A stretch of DNA of 64,000 nt from Monarcha castaneiventris obscurior. Its lineage: Eukaryota; Chordata; Aves; Passeriformes; Monarchidae. Positions 1-11,800 of the stretch are shown piece after piece. Both the position numbers and the translations under genes were made by a program. The notes under the pieces were generated by a model, which made no database searches, was not told where the DNA came from, and saw nothing but the letters and a program-made list of their open reading frames with translations. Position 1 is the first letter of the stretch, and each line of letters opens with the position of its first letter. Location of the stretch: assembly GCA_026261815.1 (NCBI GenBank), contig JAMPIT010000481.1:1054001-1118000 (forward strand). Direction: 5' to 3'.

Positions 1-263
1 CTTGCATCAACACATCTCCCCTTTCCAAGGCTTTCTCTCTCATAATTGCAGGGCTGAATAGGAAAACAACACTTTAACAGAAGCATAAACCAGCAGTTTT
101 TACACCTACCCACACAGGTACAAACCCAGGTGCACATTTGTGATAAACTTTAGACTAATAACCTGCCTATTGCCACATTTCACCCCAAAGGTACAACACA
201 GCCCACTCTCCTTTACCCTTACAGGCTTTTCCTTGAGCAGGAGACACAAAGGAGGTTTCTCAC
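1..263 (-). other. COL9A3: COL9A3 intron 1 (5' part)
   Basis: This is intron sequence immediately following the donor of the first COL9A3 coding exon. The minus-strand junction reads CTCAG|GTGAGAAACC, with GT at 263-262. Nothing else is recognisable in it, and exon 2 is not inside the window. Confidence 0.75.
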
Positions 264-329
264 CTGAGCTGATGCTGCGGCCAAGAGTTGACACAGGGAG
301 AGGAGCCCAAGGGCAGAGAATCCAGCCAT
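264..329 (-). CDS. COL9A3: COL9A3 exon 1, collagen alpha-3(IX) chain signal peptide (partial gene)
   Basis: The exon encodes 22 residues starting MAGFSALGLL and ending QLLAAASAQ, then meets a strong GTGAGA donor in phase 0. Human COL9A3 also begins MAG, has a Leu-rich signal peptide ending QLLAAAGAQ, and continues in exon 2 with the collagenous part, so length, end motif and phase all agree. The Leu/Ala hydrophobic core followed by AASA|Q is a classic secretory signal with a likely cleavage before or near the Gln. Collagen IX alpha-3 is a FACIT collagen that joins alpha-1 and alpha-2(IX) chains and decorates type II collagen fibrils in cartilage. The position just downstream of OGFR on the same strand matches vertebrate synteny. 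An upstream in-frame ATG exists near 614, but the conserved start at 329 is preferred because it gives the known family N-terminus. The rest of the gene lies off the left edge. Confidence 0.85.
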
Positions 330-650
330 GGTGCCCAGGCTCTGCCTCTCTCCCTTCCTCCGGGCCGGCCAAACCCTTTCTCCTCCAGGGTCCAGCAGAT
401 CCCTCCTCCTCCTCCCGGGTCTCAGAGACTCCTCGCCTCCAGATAAACCTGTGGCTCCAGCCGGAGCAAGGCGAGAGGGGCCGAGCTTGAGGCAGAGGAG
501 GTGGGAGAAGGAGGGGGAGCCGCAGGCAGAGCTGCTCTCATTCATGCCCTGCTGGGCAGCCCCAGCCTCCGCCTCCAGGAGCCCATGGAAGCGCTGGATT
601 GGGAGACCAGACACAGGAGCAAAATCGGGTTAGTCCAGCTGCAAATCCGA
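330..650 (-). promoter_or_regulatory. COL9A3: COL9A3 5' UTR and proximal promoter region
   Basis: This GC-rich stretch lies directly upstream of the COL9A3 start codon on the minus strand. It contains purine/pyrimidine-skewed blocks (CTCC-type runs) and several CpGs. No TATA box or clear transcription start can be placed by eye. The assignment rests on position; the exact limits are a guess. Confidence 0.4.
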
Positions 651-3600
651 AGCTGTTCTTCAGGTCTCAGGCAGGACATTTCCCAAAGCCCATCACCACC
701 TCTGTGCTGGACAGGTAGAAAGCATCACAGGGTGAGTTATGCAATGCCTGAGGCCACCTAACTCCAGCAGGGACATTAACAAACCTGTAACTGTGCAAGA
801 TCACAACAGAGAAATGCACTTACAGCTTAGTGAGGTGCTTTGTTAGCTCTGGAGGTTGTTCACATCTGGTTTCAGAGTTTTTTTAGGGTGATCTGAAGAG
901 CACCAACTGATTGCTTGGGAAATGATGAATGCTGGTCAGAAAACAAGACAATCACAGACAGATACAAGGAGGAAGGAAAAATGAGAAACATTCTCAAAGC
1001 CACAAAGAAAAAGTATTTGAAATTCTGCAAGGAAGGAAGAGGAGGACACTTCCCAGCTAAGTGAGCCCAAGTGGCAAGAGATTAATGAAGACGCATCTCC
1101 CACAAATACTTCACCCCTCCCTTTATGGATTGAAGACAATTTCATCCAAACGGCTTGAAAGTGGAGAGGAACAGTGACAAGATTCCTCAGGGCTGAAATG
1201 ACACAGCTCAGCTGGCTAGGAAGCTGAGAGGAGACGTGGAAAAGCAAAGCTCAAGAACTGAAACACCGCGTTTCAGCTTGGCATTCTGACACCCAGAGGG
1301 CTGTACAAGCACACTGTGTGTGTCTGTCCTGCTCCCCAGCAGCCAGGATTCCTAAAGCTTTGGCAGAGGGATAAAGGACTCACATTCACCAAGTTCCTAC
1401 ATGATTTTGTGGAACAGGCAGCTGGGGACAGAAAGGGAACCTGTGTCTGTAAGTCTGATGGCTTCAGAGGAACTGGAATCCTTTATTAGACAACTCAAAC
1501 CCCAAAGAGGGAGAGCAGTGCAGTCCCACGGACAGCTTTGCACAGCCTGTACCACCTCCTCCTCCTCACTTAAGGCCAACTGATGGCAGGAGGGAAGGCA
1601 GAGCAGACCCAAATTCCTCAGCCACACCTTGTCCAGAGCAAGCCAGGGCTTGGGGAGCTGCAGCAGGTGGAGCCTGCCCACAACAGCACAGGAAGAGCCT
1701 TTGGAGTGTTCACCTTCAAGCCCACCCCACAGACCAAAAGGACTCCCAGTAATCCTCTCATCCCACACCCACAGGCAGAGGCAGCAGAGCTGAGGGGACA
1801 CAGTGACTTAGAGCAATTGTTCCCACAAAGACACCCTTGTCTTTTTGTCCTGAGGGAAAAAATCCCTGAACTGCAGCTCCCACAGCCAGGCTGGGCAGGT
1901 GCCCTGCAGCCTGGAGCCCCAGGGGATGCTCAGAGTCCTGGTTTGCTCTGCACAGCACCACAACACCCGTGGGAGGATGGCTGCAAAGGCAATATAGAAC
2001 ATGCTGGAACATCCAGACACCCCATCCCTGGAAGTGTTCAAAGCCAAGCTGGATGGTGCAGTGGGAGGTGTCCCTTCCCCTGGCAGGGGGCTGCAACAAG
2101 ATGAACTCTGAGGTCCCTTCCAACCCAAACCATTCTGTGACCCTGTGATTTCCAAGCACATCATTACCCAAGCAGTATGGGGCACGGGAGGTTTCCCCCC
2201 AAACATTCACTGGGCATGTCTTAGAGGTGGAGGAAGACTGGGCATCACCTCCACATGGAAGATGTAGCTCATGGCTGCAGGGGAGGGTGGTGGTGGGTAA
2301 ATACATGGTCATATCCTACCCTCAGAGATGAAAAAATGTGAGTGGAAACTGATAGGCATTAAAGTCATGCTTTAATAAAGGAATTAACACAACAGACTCT
2401 GATACAGCTCTGAGTGCTGGGAAACACCTTGTGAACTCACCACACACACCTACAGCCAAAACAAAACCTGGCAGGAGAGGAAAGGGGCTGATTTGAGCAC
2501 TCACTCCAGGCTGGGGCTCACAGTGAAATCCCATTAAACACAAAACCAAACCTCACCATAACAAGATATAGGATCTATGCCCCAAATGAGCACATATTCA
2601 CAATGAAAATTTCATTAAATAAGAAAATCACTATAAATCTGTACAAAAGCCACAATTAACAATTCTTAGGAATCTGTTAGGAAAGAATTCTCACTCAACA
2701 TCTTCAAGTATTTATATCTGTAGTTAAGTGTATTATTATTGGCTATTTAACTCCATCTGTTCATAAGAAGAAAAGAAGTATTTTAAAAACATTAAAGCCT
2801 TTTTTCAGCACGTGTGTGACCATGAACATCAGATGTTAAGCTTGCAGACTTTTATTCCCACGCATGCTGGATCAGAACCTACAGTCTGGGAAGGCAAATC
2901 ACCCCTCAAATCCCTTGAAACATGAGGCTTCTGAAGAGCTGTAGCACAGAGGAAAAACATTGACACTGCACAAGCTGCTGCATCTGCTCTCTGGCCATCT
3001 CCTACACAAACCAAACATCACCAAAGAACCTCAAAACCAACCCAAACAAGCTGAGCAAACAGCAAGTCCAGACCTTCAGGCTATTGGAAAGTTTCCTCTG
3101 CTTCATGAAATGGATCCTCTGTTGTACATTTTTAGGAGTGAAGGTGCTAAATGGTTTCAATGCTCCTTCAGACTCGGTGGAATATTGTGTAAGCACGGCA
3201 GAACAGCTGACAGGGAGGTCAGGAACACTGAGGCAGGCGAAGAGCTGGCAAGGTCTGAAAGTAAATTCTTGAGGGCTGGAAATAAACGAACCAGACAAGC
3301 ATAGCCTCTCCAATTAACGTTTCCATTAACTGCCCCACAAAGCCCAGTGGTTTCCAGACAAGCTGCACTGCAACATGCCCTGGCTGTCTGACATTAAAGG
3401 CAAAGCAACCCTGCCCTAAGTAGGAAATGGGTTGGATCTGACACATCAAACCTCACGCCATGGGCCTGCAGAAAAGAACCCCCCAGGCCACTCCAAATTA
3501 TCAGCAAAGGCTGAAAAAATGCACTGGGAAATATTTGTGCTGTTTTGGCAACTGAGAAATGAGGGCCTCTGAAACAGTCATGGACACAAAAATCTGTGGA

Positions 3601-4342
3601 AGACTATAAAGGGTCTAAAGGTGGTGGGAAATACTGGGGAAGAACAGCTCTATAGAGTTTTATGCAAAACCTGGAGCTTTTTCTCGTAGAAACCAATAGG
3701 TAATTTGTAGTCTTAACAACTCTAACAAGAACTACAAAGCAACCTCTGTGGGGATGAAGAGAACTAATTACTCAGCACTTTGCACCTCAGAGAACAGAAT
3801 CTCTACACAAAGGTTCATACTCGTCAGAGACACATTTTGGCTTTGCTTTTTATCCCAGTCTAAAGCCAAACCTACTCTGCTTACAGGAGGAGAGGCAACT
3901 ACACTCTGACATTGTGTGAAATCCATATACTCATCTCTTTTAGAGAAACAGCAATTTTGCCAGAAAAAAACTCCTGGTAAGGTCCAGCCTTTCGCAGTAA
4001 CAAACAGAAGTCACAGAGTAGTAGAAAGGCCTGGCAAATTAGGTCATGCTGTCTTACATTAAAAATCACGTCTTTAATAAACACTTAAGTAATTCAATCA
4101 AGGAGACAGATCAGTTCTCCTCTTCTCTTTTAGTAGGGACATAACCAGAATCAAAGCAAAGTGCAAAAATCCCCGTTGCTCCAAGATAGCCCTGAACATC
4201 AGATAAAACCCAGGAACAGGACACGGCCTGTCCATGAAGATGAGTAAATGAGTCTTCCTCTTTATGGTAACCAAGAGCTGGATCTCAGTGAGTTTACTGG
4301 AGATGATTAAAAAACCATGGAAGAGTGAGACAGGGGCCAGCT
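651..4342. other. Intergenic region between COL9A3 and OGFR
   Basis: About 3.7 kb separate the COL9A3 promoter from the OGFR polyadenylation site. A CR1 fragment lies near 2.0-2.15 kb. The other open frames here have no recognisable domain or splice pattern, and the longest of them (about 1.76-2.31 kb) overlap the CR1 copy. I see no RNA gene. Confidence 0.6.
2011..2150 (+). mobile_element. CR1 LINE 3'-end fragment
   Basis: The sequence runs from 'ccccatccctggaagtgttc' through 'ggaggtgtcccttcccctgg' to 'cccaaaccattctgtgac'. This is the stereotyped 3' end of avian CR1 elements, read in the sense direction. It is a 5'-truncated copy with no coding capacity. Confidence 0.8.
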
Positions 4343-4448
4343 AAATCATCCCAAAAGAAATTTATTCAGTTCTCCAAGCCACCAAAGCTGGCTCCCAGCA
4401 GACAGGGCAGTGCCATCTCTGCTGGCTCGGGCGCTCGCCGTGCTGCTC
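4343..4448 (-). other. OGFR: OGFR 3' UTR
   Basis: This short untranslated stretch follows the OGFR stop. It ends just past an AATAAA signal at 4366-4361, so the 3' UTR would be only about 100 nt. The exact cleavage site is inferred. Confidence 0.55.
4361..4366 (-). terminator. OGFR: OGFR polyadenylation signal AATAAA
   Basis: Canonical AATAAA on the minus strand lies 83 nt after the OGFR stop codon and is followed by a pyrimidine-rich stretch. It is the first such hexamer after the stop. Confidence 0.6.
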
Positions 4449-5826
4449 TTACTCTGCTGCTCCCTCCTCTCCACCAGGCTCTGCTGCATTCTCAGAGCCT
4501 TCAGCTTTTTTTGTTGGGACCTCAGCACCGTTTTCTTCAGGACAAGCAGGTGTCAAGCTCTGCTCATGACTCTCTGGAGTATGCTTCTCATCTGTGTCTT
4601 CTGCTTGCTCTTTTTCACCTGCATTTTCTGCCTTTTTCTGCTGTCCCACCCCATCTAGTTCACTTTCACCCCCCAGGAGTTTGCTGTTGCAGTGGTGCTC
4701 ATCACCTCCTGCTGACTCTTGATCTCCATTCGACTTCCAGCCATCCTTGACTGGAGCAGTGCAGCCAGTCCTGGGGAGCCTGGAAGCAGCCGGGGGTGTC
4801 CCAGCCCCACCATCTGCATCACCGCCACCACTCCCCTCCTCACTTGGCACTTCCACAGCTGCATTTTTCTCACTGACATTTTCTTTTCCACCCTCACCGT
4901 TAGCAGCAGATGGATTTGCCTTGGCACCAGAGGCTGAGGGCCCCATGCTCAGGTTTATGGCCAAGTTGACTGGTTTGTTTCTCAATGTTCTTTTATCAAC
5001 TTTCCTGCGTTTCACGGCTGCATCCGCGGCCTCTGGCGCCGCCGGCTCTTTGGTGCTTGAATCATCTTCCTTCAGTGCTTCCTGGTCCTCTTCTGCCTGG
5101 GAGTCTGGGCCTGAGGAGGGGATCTCTGCATCAATTGCACACTCTCCCAGATTATGGGAAATGTTTTCAATATCAGCAGAGTTTTTCAGTGATCCATCCC
5201 CTTTAGCATCTGCCATATTTGCACTCAGTTTTCTCTTCTTGCTCTCCTTTGTGCAATCATTCTCTGCTGTACCCTGCACTTCTTCAGCTTCACTTTTTAA
5301 ATCCTTCTCCTCCAGCTGGGAAAATGAAGCTTCTTTCTCCTCTTCATCATCTCCTCCCTTCGAAACACATTTGCTTATCTTCTCCTTTACATGCTCATCG
5401 CTCATTTCAGGCTGCAGCTCTGCAGCATCTCCAGCTTTCTGTTCCACCTCTGGAGACTGCTGATCCTTCCCCACAGAATCACCACATTTTTCACATGGAG
5501 TGTCCTGTTTATCCTCAGGCCTTTGGTGCAGCTGTGGCTTGGCAGAGCGGGGTCTGTACTTCTGGAGTTTGTCACGAGGCCCCCACACAAAGTTGCTCTG
5601 AGGTCTGAAGTGTTGCCAAGCATAGTGGACGAGTTCTCTCCTCTTCTCTTTGCTTCTGACAGTGAACAGGAAGTAATCCAAGGCACTTCTCTTGACATTT
5701 GGTAATGTCTCCTCAACAAGAGTTTCTGTGAGGAAAAACTTCACCAAGTGCACTTGATAGTCTTCATATCCCATCTCCCCCAGGCACTTCAGGATGCGAG
5801 TAATCCTCAAATTGTTGTGGCTGAAC
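4449..5826 (-). CDS. OGFR: OGFR exon 7 (last coding exon)
   Basis: The exon opens after CCTTCAG| with the last base of an Arg codon, then FSHNNLRITRILKCLGEMGY, and runs 458 further codons to TAA at 4451-4449. It holds the end of the conserved domain (VKRSALDYFLFTV, VHYAWQHFRP, NFVWGPRDKLQKYRP) and the whole acidic tail with both basic clusters. The tail is rich in Glu, Asp, Ser and Lys and does not show the perfect 20-residue repeats of human OGFR. Confidence 0.94.
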
Positions 5827-8800
5827 CTGAAGGAAACAGATAAAGCTGTCAAGGGAAAGTCTTACAGGTCACTGAACCTCTGGGGCATCTGCAAAACGTT
5901 TTATCATTTACTGACTATGAGCCATTAAAGACTTTGACAATGCAAATGGGAGCACAGGAGGGCTTATTTTTAATGCACCCACTGCTGTTGTTTGCCTTCA
6001 GCAGCTCCTTCCTAACCCTCCTTGGGCTGATAGGATTCATCATCTCAACTGCTTGGAAAGGTTTTGGCTTTCTGAATCAGCCACCAGTAGACAAGAGCCA
6101 CCACACTGGGGCAGATACACAAGCCCTGCCCCTGACAGAGACCCTACAGGGTAAGCCTGTAGTGTTGAGACCACAGACATGAAAGAATGCTGCCAAAACC
6201 CCAGGACTTAAGCCAGACACAGCTGGTTTTTCCTTTTTTTGTTTTAATACTTGACAGACTTCAAGTTGCTTTTTCTTTTGTGATTATGCTCACTCCTTTC
6301 AAGAGGTTAATTATCACCAGGAAGGGTCATTACTCCACAAAACCTGCAGTAATAGAAAAACATCCCATTTGCAGAACACTTTTCAAATAAGGACTCAAAG
6401 CATTTTACACACCTTAAGGGTGCTTCATAAACAGTCAGGGAACCATGTGGAAAGACTTCTATTTTGTAGCTTAACAGAATAAAAGTTAAAAATACTTTCA
6501 CTAGATAACATTTATCAACAGAAGTCTCCATTCCTCAATGTCTGAGGATTTCTTTGATTTTGATGTTCCCCCCATCCTCCCCAAAGAAGAGCCTGGCTGC
6601 AGTAAATGATCAACAGCATCAACACACTCACCTGTTCAAGTTTTCAAATCGTTCACGCCAATTCTCTGCTCTCTTAAGTTCTCCAGTTTCTTCGTTGACC
6701 AGATGGATTCCATAAAATCCCAGCATGAGCTTGTAAGCACGGATAAACCTGTCCATAACTTCCTTGGACTTCCTAAAGGCCTGAAAACAAGACACAGCAA
6801 TTAGTGAAAGGTGCAACTCCCTAATTACCTGCACCAGTTTAAGTGGTACCTGCATTATAAACAAGGATTGATTTTATAACCAAGCATTTCATTTGCTGAC
6901 ACAAGACAGGCAAACACTTCACCATGAGCTCGGTGCACACTAAAACCCCATGGAAACAATGGAAAAAACCACCAGACTTCAAACAAAAGGTATTTAGGGG
7001 AAATCCTAACATCCTTCAGATCTCAAAAAGAAAACAAGACAAAAGCTTTAAATAAATACCTGGATTTCTTGACAGGTGAGTGGCCTGGCACGCCAGTTCA
7101 TCCCATGTTCACGTAAAGGGAACAGCCTGAAGGGAAAGAAATGTTCAGGCCACATGAGCAAAGATGACATCCAACCCGGGGTACCCAATAAAACTAAAAG
7201 GATTCCAAAACTTGCAATATCACAGGCATCACTTGCAGAACTCCCATCCTTATGGACACAGAAGTAGTTTTCTAGTAAATCCCTCCCATAAAAGCATTGT
7301 CTACACCAATAACAAAAGACTTTGCTTATGTGGATCTTTCTCCTTGCCCTTTGTGATCCAAGACCATGAATGACTGAGATCTATTGCCACAGTTGCACTG
7401 GAAACCTGTGTTTTCAGGAGTTCCAGGGCACTGCTTCCTGAGGAATACAACTCAATTAACTAAAGTAATTCTGGGCCTTGTGTGAAGCTGAAATCAGGAG
7501 CACAGACCCACCTGACACTGAAAAGAGGCACAACTACAGAGAGGCACTGTGTCCATGCAGACAGCTTACCACTGGATGTAAGAATGGTTTTCTTCCAGCG
7601 TGTCATACTTGTCCCACCAAGATGAAAGCAGAGTTTCAATAAACACACCTGCAAGGAAAAAGAAAAGGTCAGGCAAGAAATGACACCAAATTAAAGTTAG
7701 CCAGTCACTCCACATGGATCACTACTCAGACCCAGATATTTATACACAGGCATTAGCTTATCTTGACAGGACAACCAGCCAGAAAAAAAATCTTAGTTTT
7801 CTACCACCAAACAGAGTATTAAAGAAAATACAGCAGGAACATTTAAAAATGGTCACTCTTGGTGGGTTTTTGTTTGGCGTGGCTGGTGTTTTTGGTTGGC
7901 TGGTTTTTTATTAATTGTCTCACATGGATGAAACCACTCTCTCATCAATTCAACCAGCTGCAGCAGAGGGCATTGAACAGCCACTACACAAGGCACTCAC
8001 CGTGGGGCACAAAAGCAATCTCATTTTTATAAAAGCTTAAGTTCCACATCTCTTCTTCCTCCTCATTTTCTGGTTCTTTCAAATCCTGGAGACAAGAACA
8101 AGAAATGAACAAGCACCAACCTTTTAAAAAGCAGTAATCACTCCAACACTTCTCCTTGCTTTCCCTCACATTCCCTACACATTTCAAGCTAAATCCTCGA
8201 AATGTGCTTTGGGAAGTAGCAGCTTGTTTCTGATGCACCCACACACACACATCATCCCTTCCCCCTCACAAATGAACCCTTTGAGGGTGCTGAGCCTGTA
8301 AATGCAAAAGCAAAAGGGTGCTCCCAAATCTAGGAAATGTTCCTGAAGGTAGAAGTGATGAGGAGGAGCCCCAGGAGCACGTACTGGGTAATGGTTTCTG
8401 TATCTCTGCAGGTCTCTCGCCGCTGTCCAGTTGCGCCTCCCACTGCACTGGAGAGAAGAGACAGAGCAGAGACTCAGAATAAAATCACCTTCTGTAAAAC
8501 AACATAAAATAAAATAATGTCCTGACTGAATTCAACACCTCCCACAGGTTCCCCTGCATGTGCCCTGCACTCCCAGCATCCCCCAAACCAGCCAGATTGG
8601 TGCTGTAGTCATGGCTCTGCATTCCTGAAGACAGATTTAAACCAAGAGAAGTTAACACCATCTCCTGTAACCAAAGTACTTCTTTTTCCTTCTCATCTTA
8701 TTAATCAAGGTTTTTGTTTTCTGTGTATCTTTTATCCCAGTTGGGTTTGCCAATGGAAATGATCAGAACAAGCTGGAGATCCCAAATATGAAAATGTCAT

Positions 8801-11800
8801 TGTTTTTCTTTAACTCAGAGGTTTTAAAACAAGACATGCCTCTGAGTTGCTATAAACCCTAGTGAAGACAGAGGCTAGACTTTAAAACTGTAGAATTTAG
8901 GATGCAGAAATATCCCTTGAATTCAAAATTCTCATTCCCTGCAGACATTACTGAAATAAAAGTTTTCTTCATCTTTGCTTTATGCTCAAGATCAGCCTTG
9001 CTGATTCAGACAGTGGACAGCAACAGAGCCACAAGGTCACATCAGATATTTATTCTACTGGATTTTTCTTCCAATCATAATCTTCATTATCACCCATCTT
9101 TCCATGTAACCAAGCTTTATGTCAAGCCTACCTGAAAACCCATCCGAGACAGCAGTGAGGAATTTGAGCTTTGATCCTGCAAATAAAAAGCATTTAGTTG
9201 GAACATTTTGAAACCAATCTTCACTAAGAAAATAAAAAAGAGATACCAAATGAGAATACCCACAGCAGTGACTCACACAATCCCTATTAGTTGCCAAGTG
9301 ACAGATTTACCAGGTTACAGCTGAATTCACTGTATTTTATGCATAATTCAAATTGCTACAGAGAAAAACCTGTGGTGCCACATGATTAGGCACCAGGTTC
9401 TCATCACAGATGTGCTAGATTCATTCCAAGTGTCACATTTAGACAGAATTCACAAAGAACAGCTTCATTTCCTCCTCTGAACTTCATGGAAATAGAAGCT
9501 GCAAGTATGACACAGTTTAAAGTGCATTTTAACTGAATTATATACATTTTTATTTAGACATTTGATTACCTCAATGATAAGGGATTTTGTTACACTTCAC
9601 AAGCAACACAGATAGCTTTAATCTTGCTGAGTGCTGAACCATCTTATCCCAAACCATGACAGCATTTCACAGTGTTCTATCAATTGAGAACCACCAAAAG
9701 GAACAAGACTGCTCATGAATAAAGGGCACCCAAAGCACAGCACAGCCACAAGGTTCAATGCCAGCTCACAGAGAGAACAGGGAAGTTGGGAAATGGGGGT
9801 AAGATGTGCAGAGTCTTGCAAAATAAGCATTAAAAGAAATTTAGAAGAAAGAAGCAGCAAAAACTCCAAGTTATTTCATAACCTCATTTTATACTTTTTA
9901 ACATCACATGCACAGAGAAAAATAAAACCACTTTCTAACAAACACTGATTACTGATTCATTAATTATTACGGCAGGAACTGGTCTACACTTGTAGCACCT
10001 TGCTGTGATGAAGTCACCCATTCAGCTGCCCTGATGACAGTTACGTGGCATTAATGACAATTTTGTTCCCCATTACAAAATACCTGATTCCCAGAAATTC
10101 TTTACATTTAAGGTTCTAAAATAACATCCTTGAACACAGCCAGGTGGGACAGGAGAACAGTAACTAGGCGCCATCTAGGAAAAGAGCTGGTTTGTTGAAA
10201 AGTCAGTGCAGATACAGAGACAGATGCAATGCCAGGGTGTAAGGGGCTGTAAGGCTCATCCAGAAAGAAGCTAGATCCAGGGAAAAGGCAGGCTGGAGCA
10301 CAGCAATCAAGAGAACAAGACAGGGAAGCAAACAGAGCAAAATGCAGCTCTGCTGCTCCAAGTAGGTGTTGTTTCTGGGTCTCTACAAACTTCCAACTTA
10401 AGGCCCTTCTTTCCAGGTAAGAAACACAAACTAAACAGCGAGGCTAAAACTTCCCTGTAGAAACCAAACACCTTTTTGCCCCACAGCAAAACTCAGTGGG
10501 TGTCACCATCCAAACCTGCATCACACCAGGCAGAACGTGCATTGCTGCAGGAAGAGTGAGGGAAGCAGAGAACACAGCCAGGAGAGGGGGACACAAACAG
10601 GATCTGGCTGAGAAATCAGCTGGAAACCTGCTGTAACCAGGAGGGATGTGGATTGTGAACAAAGCACAGGAAGGAGAAAGATGACAGAGTCCAGAAGAGC
10701 GACTGAAACCTTTTGTTGATGGAGATTCAGAAGAAGGCAGGGCCATAGGGTTTGTTATTGAAACACATGATCATGAACTCTAGGTGTTACAGCAGCCTCA
10801 GAGGGAACTTTTTAAAATGAACACAACCCCCGAAGTTTTCAAAGCTCTCTCGTGGAAGCTGAAGGCACTGAAATGCAAAAGAGCTGGAAAGACACACCTG
10901 CAGGAACTAGGCCTCAGAGACACAAGTGAAATGCAAAGACAGAAGCAAAATTTGAAGTTTGTTTTGAAAGTGCATAGTGAAAATAACAATAAAAAACTCT
11001 AACCTCAATACCAAAGAAAGACATTAGACGCTTCAGGCATAAAGAAAACCATCCAGGCTGAGGGGAGAAGAATGAGAATTAGTGTAAAATAAGCAGAAGT
11101 AGGAACAAGTTTGGGAAATTGATCCACGCCTTTGACAGGCTGCAAAGGCATAAATGGCCAGCAGGAGATTTACTGCTCCTTTGTGCATTCATTCTCAGTG
11201 CCCCTACAAGTTTTCAGGCTCTGTCACACAGAGGTAACTACACATTCATCACTGAAGGAAGAGCTCCTCTTTAAAAATGCAGAACAATATTCCAGGGGCT
11301 GAAAGTCTCAGGGACAACAACAACCTCCTTTGTAAGGCAAAGCTGGGAAAGTCCACTCACTGGAGTGAAAAAATGGTCCTTGCTTTTACAGTTGTCACAA
11401 TCCAGAGCTGCTCTAAGTAAAAAAAAAGAACCTGAAGAACAAACACATTCAAACAGAACAATGGGAATGTTCTGGAGTTATCAAAGCTTGTGAACTCCAG
11501 CCATGTACAAAAGAAAGTTGATAGGCTGCTCTCAAACAGCACAAAACACTTCAAAGGAAATCTCTGCCTCCTCCCTTCATTATTACAACTATTCCACCCA
11601 AAACACCTTTGGCCTTTCCCAGATCTATGTGCACAGAGAATTCATTTTTCCTTCAAGAGTGGATATTTCTATATTTTAATGCTTATTAAGCAAAAAAGAA
11701 AGTTTAATATTAAACTCCTTTAAAACTATATTCATTGGAAAGCTTTATCTGCCTGTTTATATTTTAAAAATAAGAATGAGTTGCTGAAATGAAACTCCAA

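Larger units (their letters stand above)
5827..8384 (-). other. OGFR: OGFR introns 2-6
   Basis: Five short introns lie inside this span: 8086-8384, 7649-8000, 7127-7569, 6781-7059 and 5827-6631. Exons 3 to 6 sit between them. All are GT-AG. Open frames of 60-90 codons here are exon extensions or chance, and I see no repeats or RNA genes. Confidence 0.8.

Noticed and set aside
1758..2312. 184- and 132-codon minus-strand frames near the first CR1 fragment
   Set aside because: They overlap the CR1 3' end in antisense and contain no known domain.
4747..5463. 238-codon plus-strand frame, Ser/Phe-rich
   Set aside because: It is the exact antisense of the acidic OGFR last exon.
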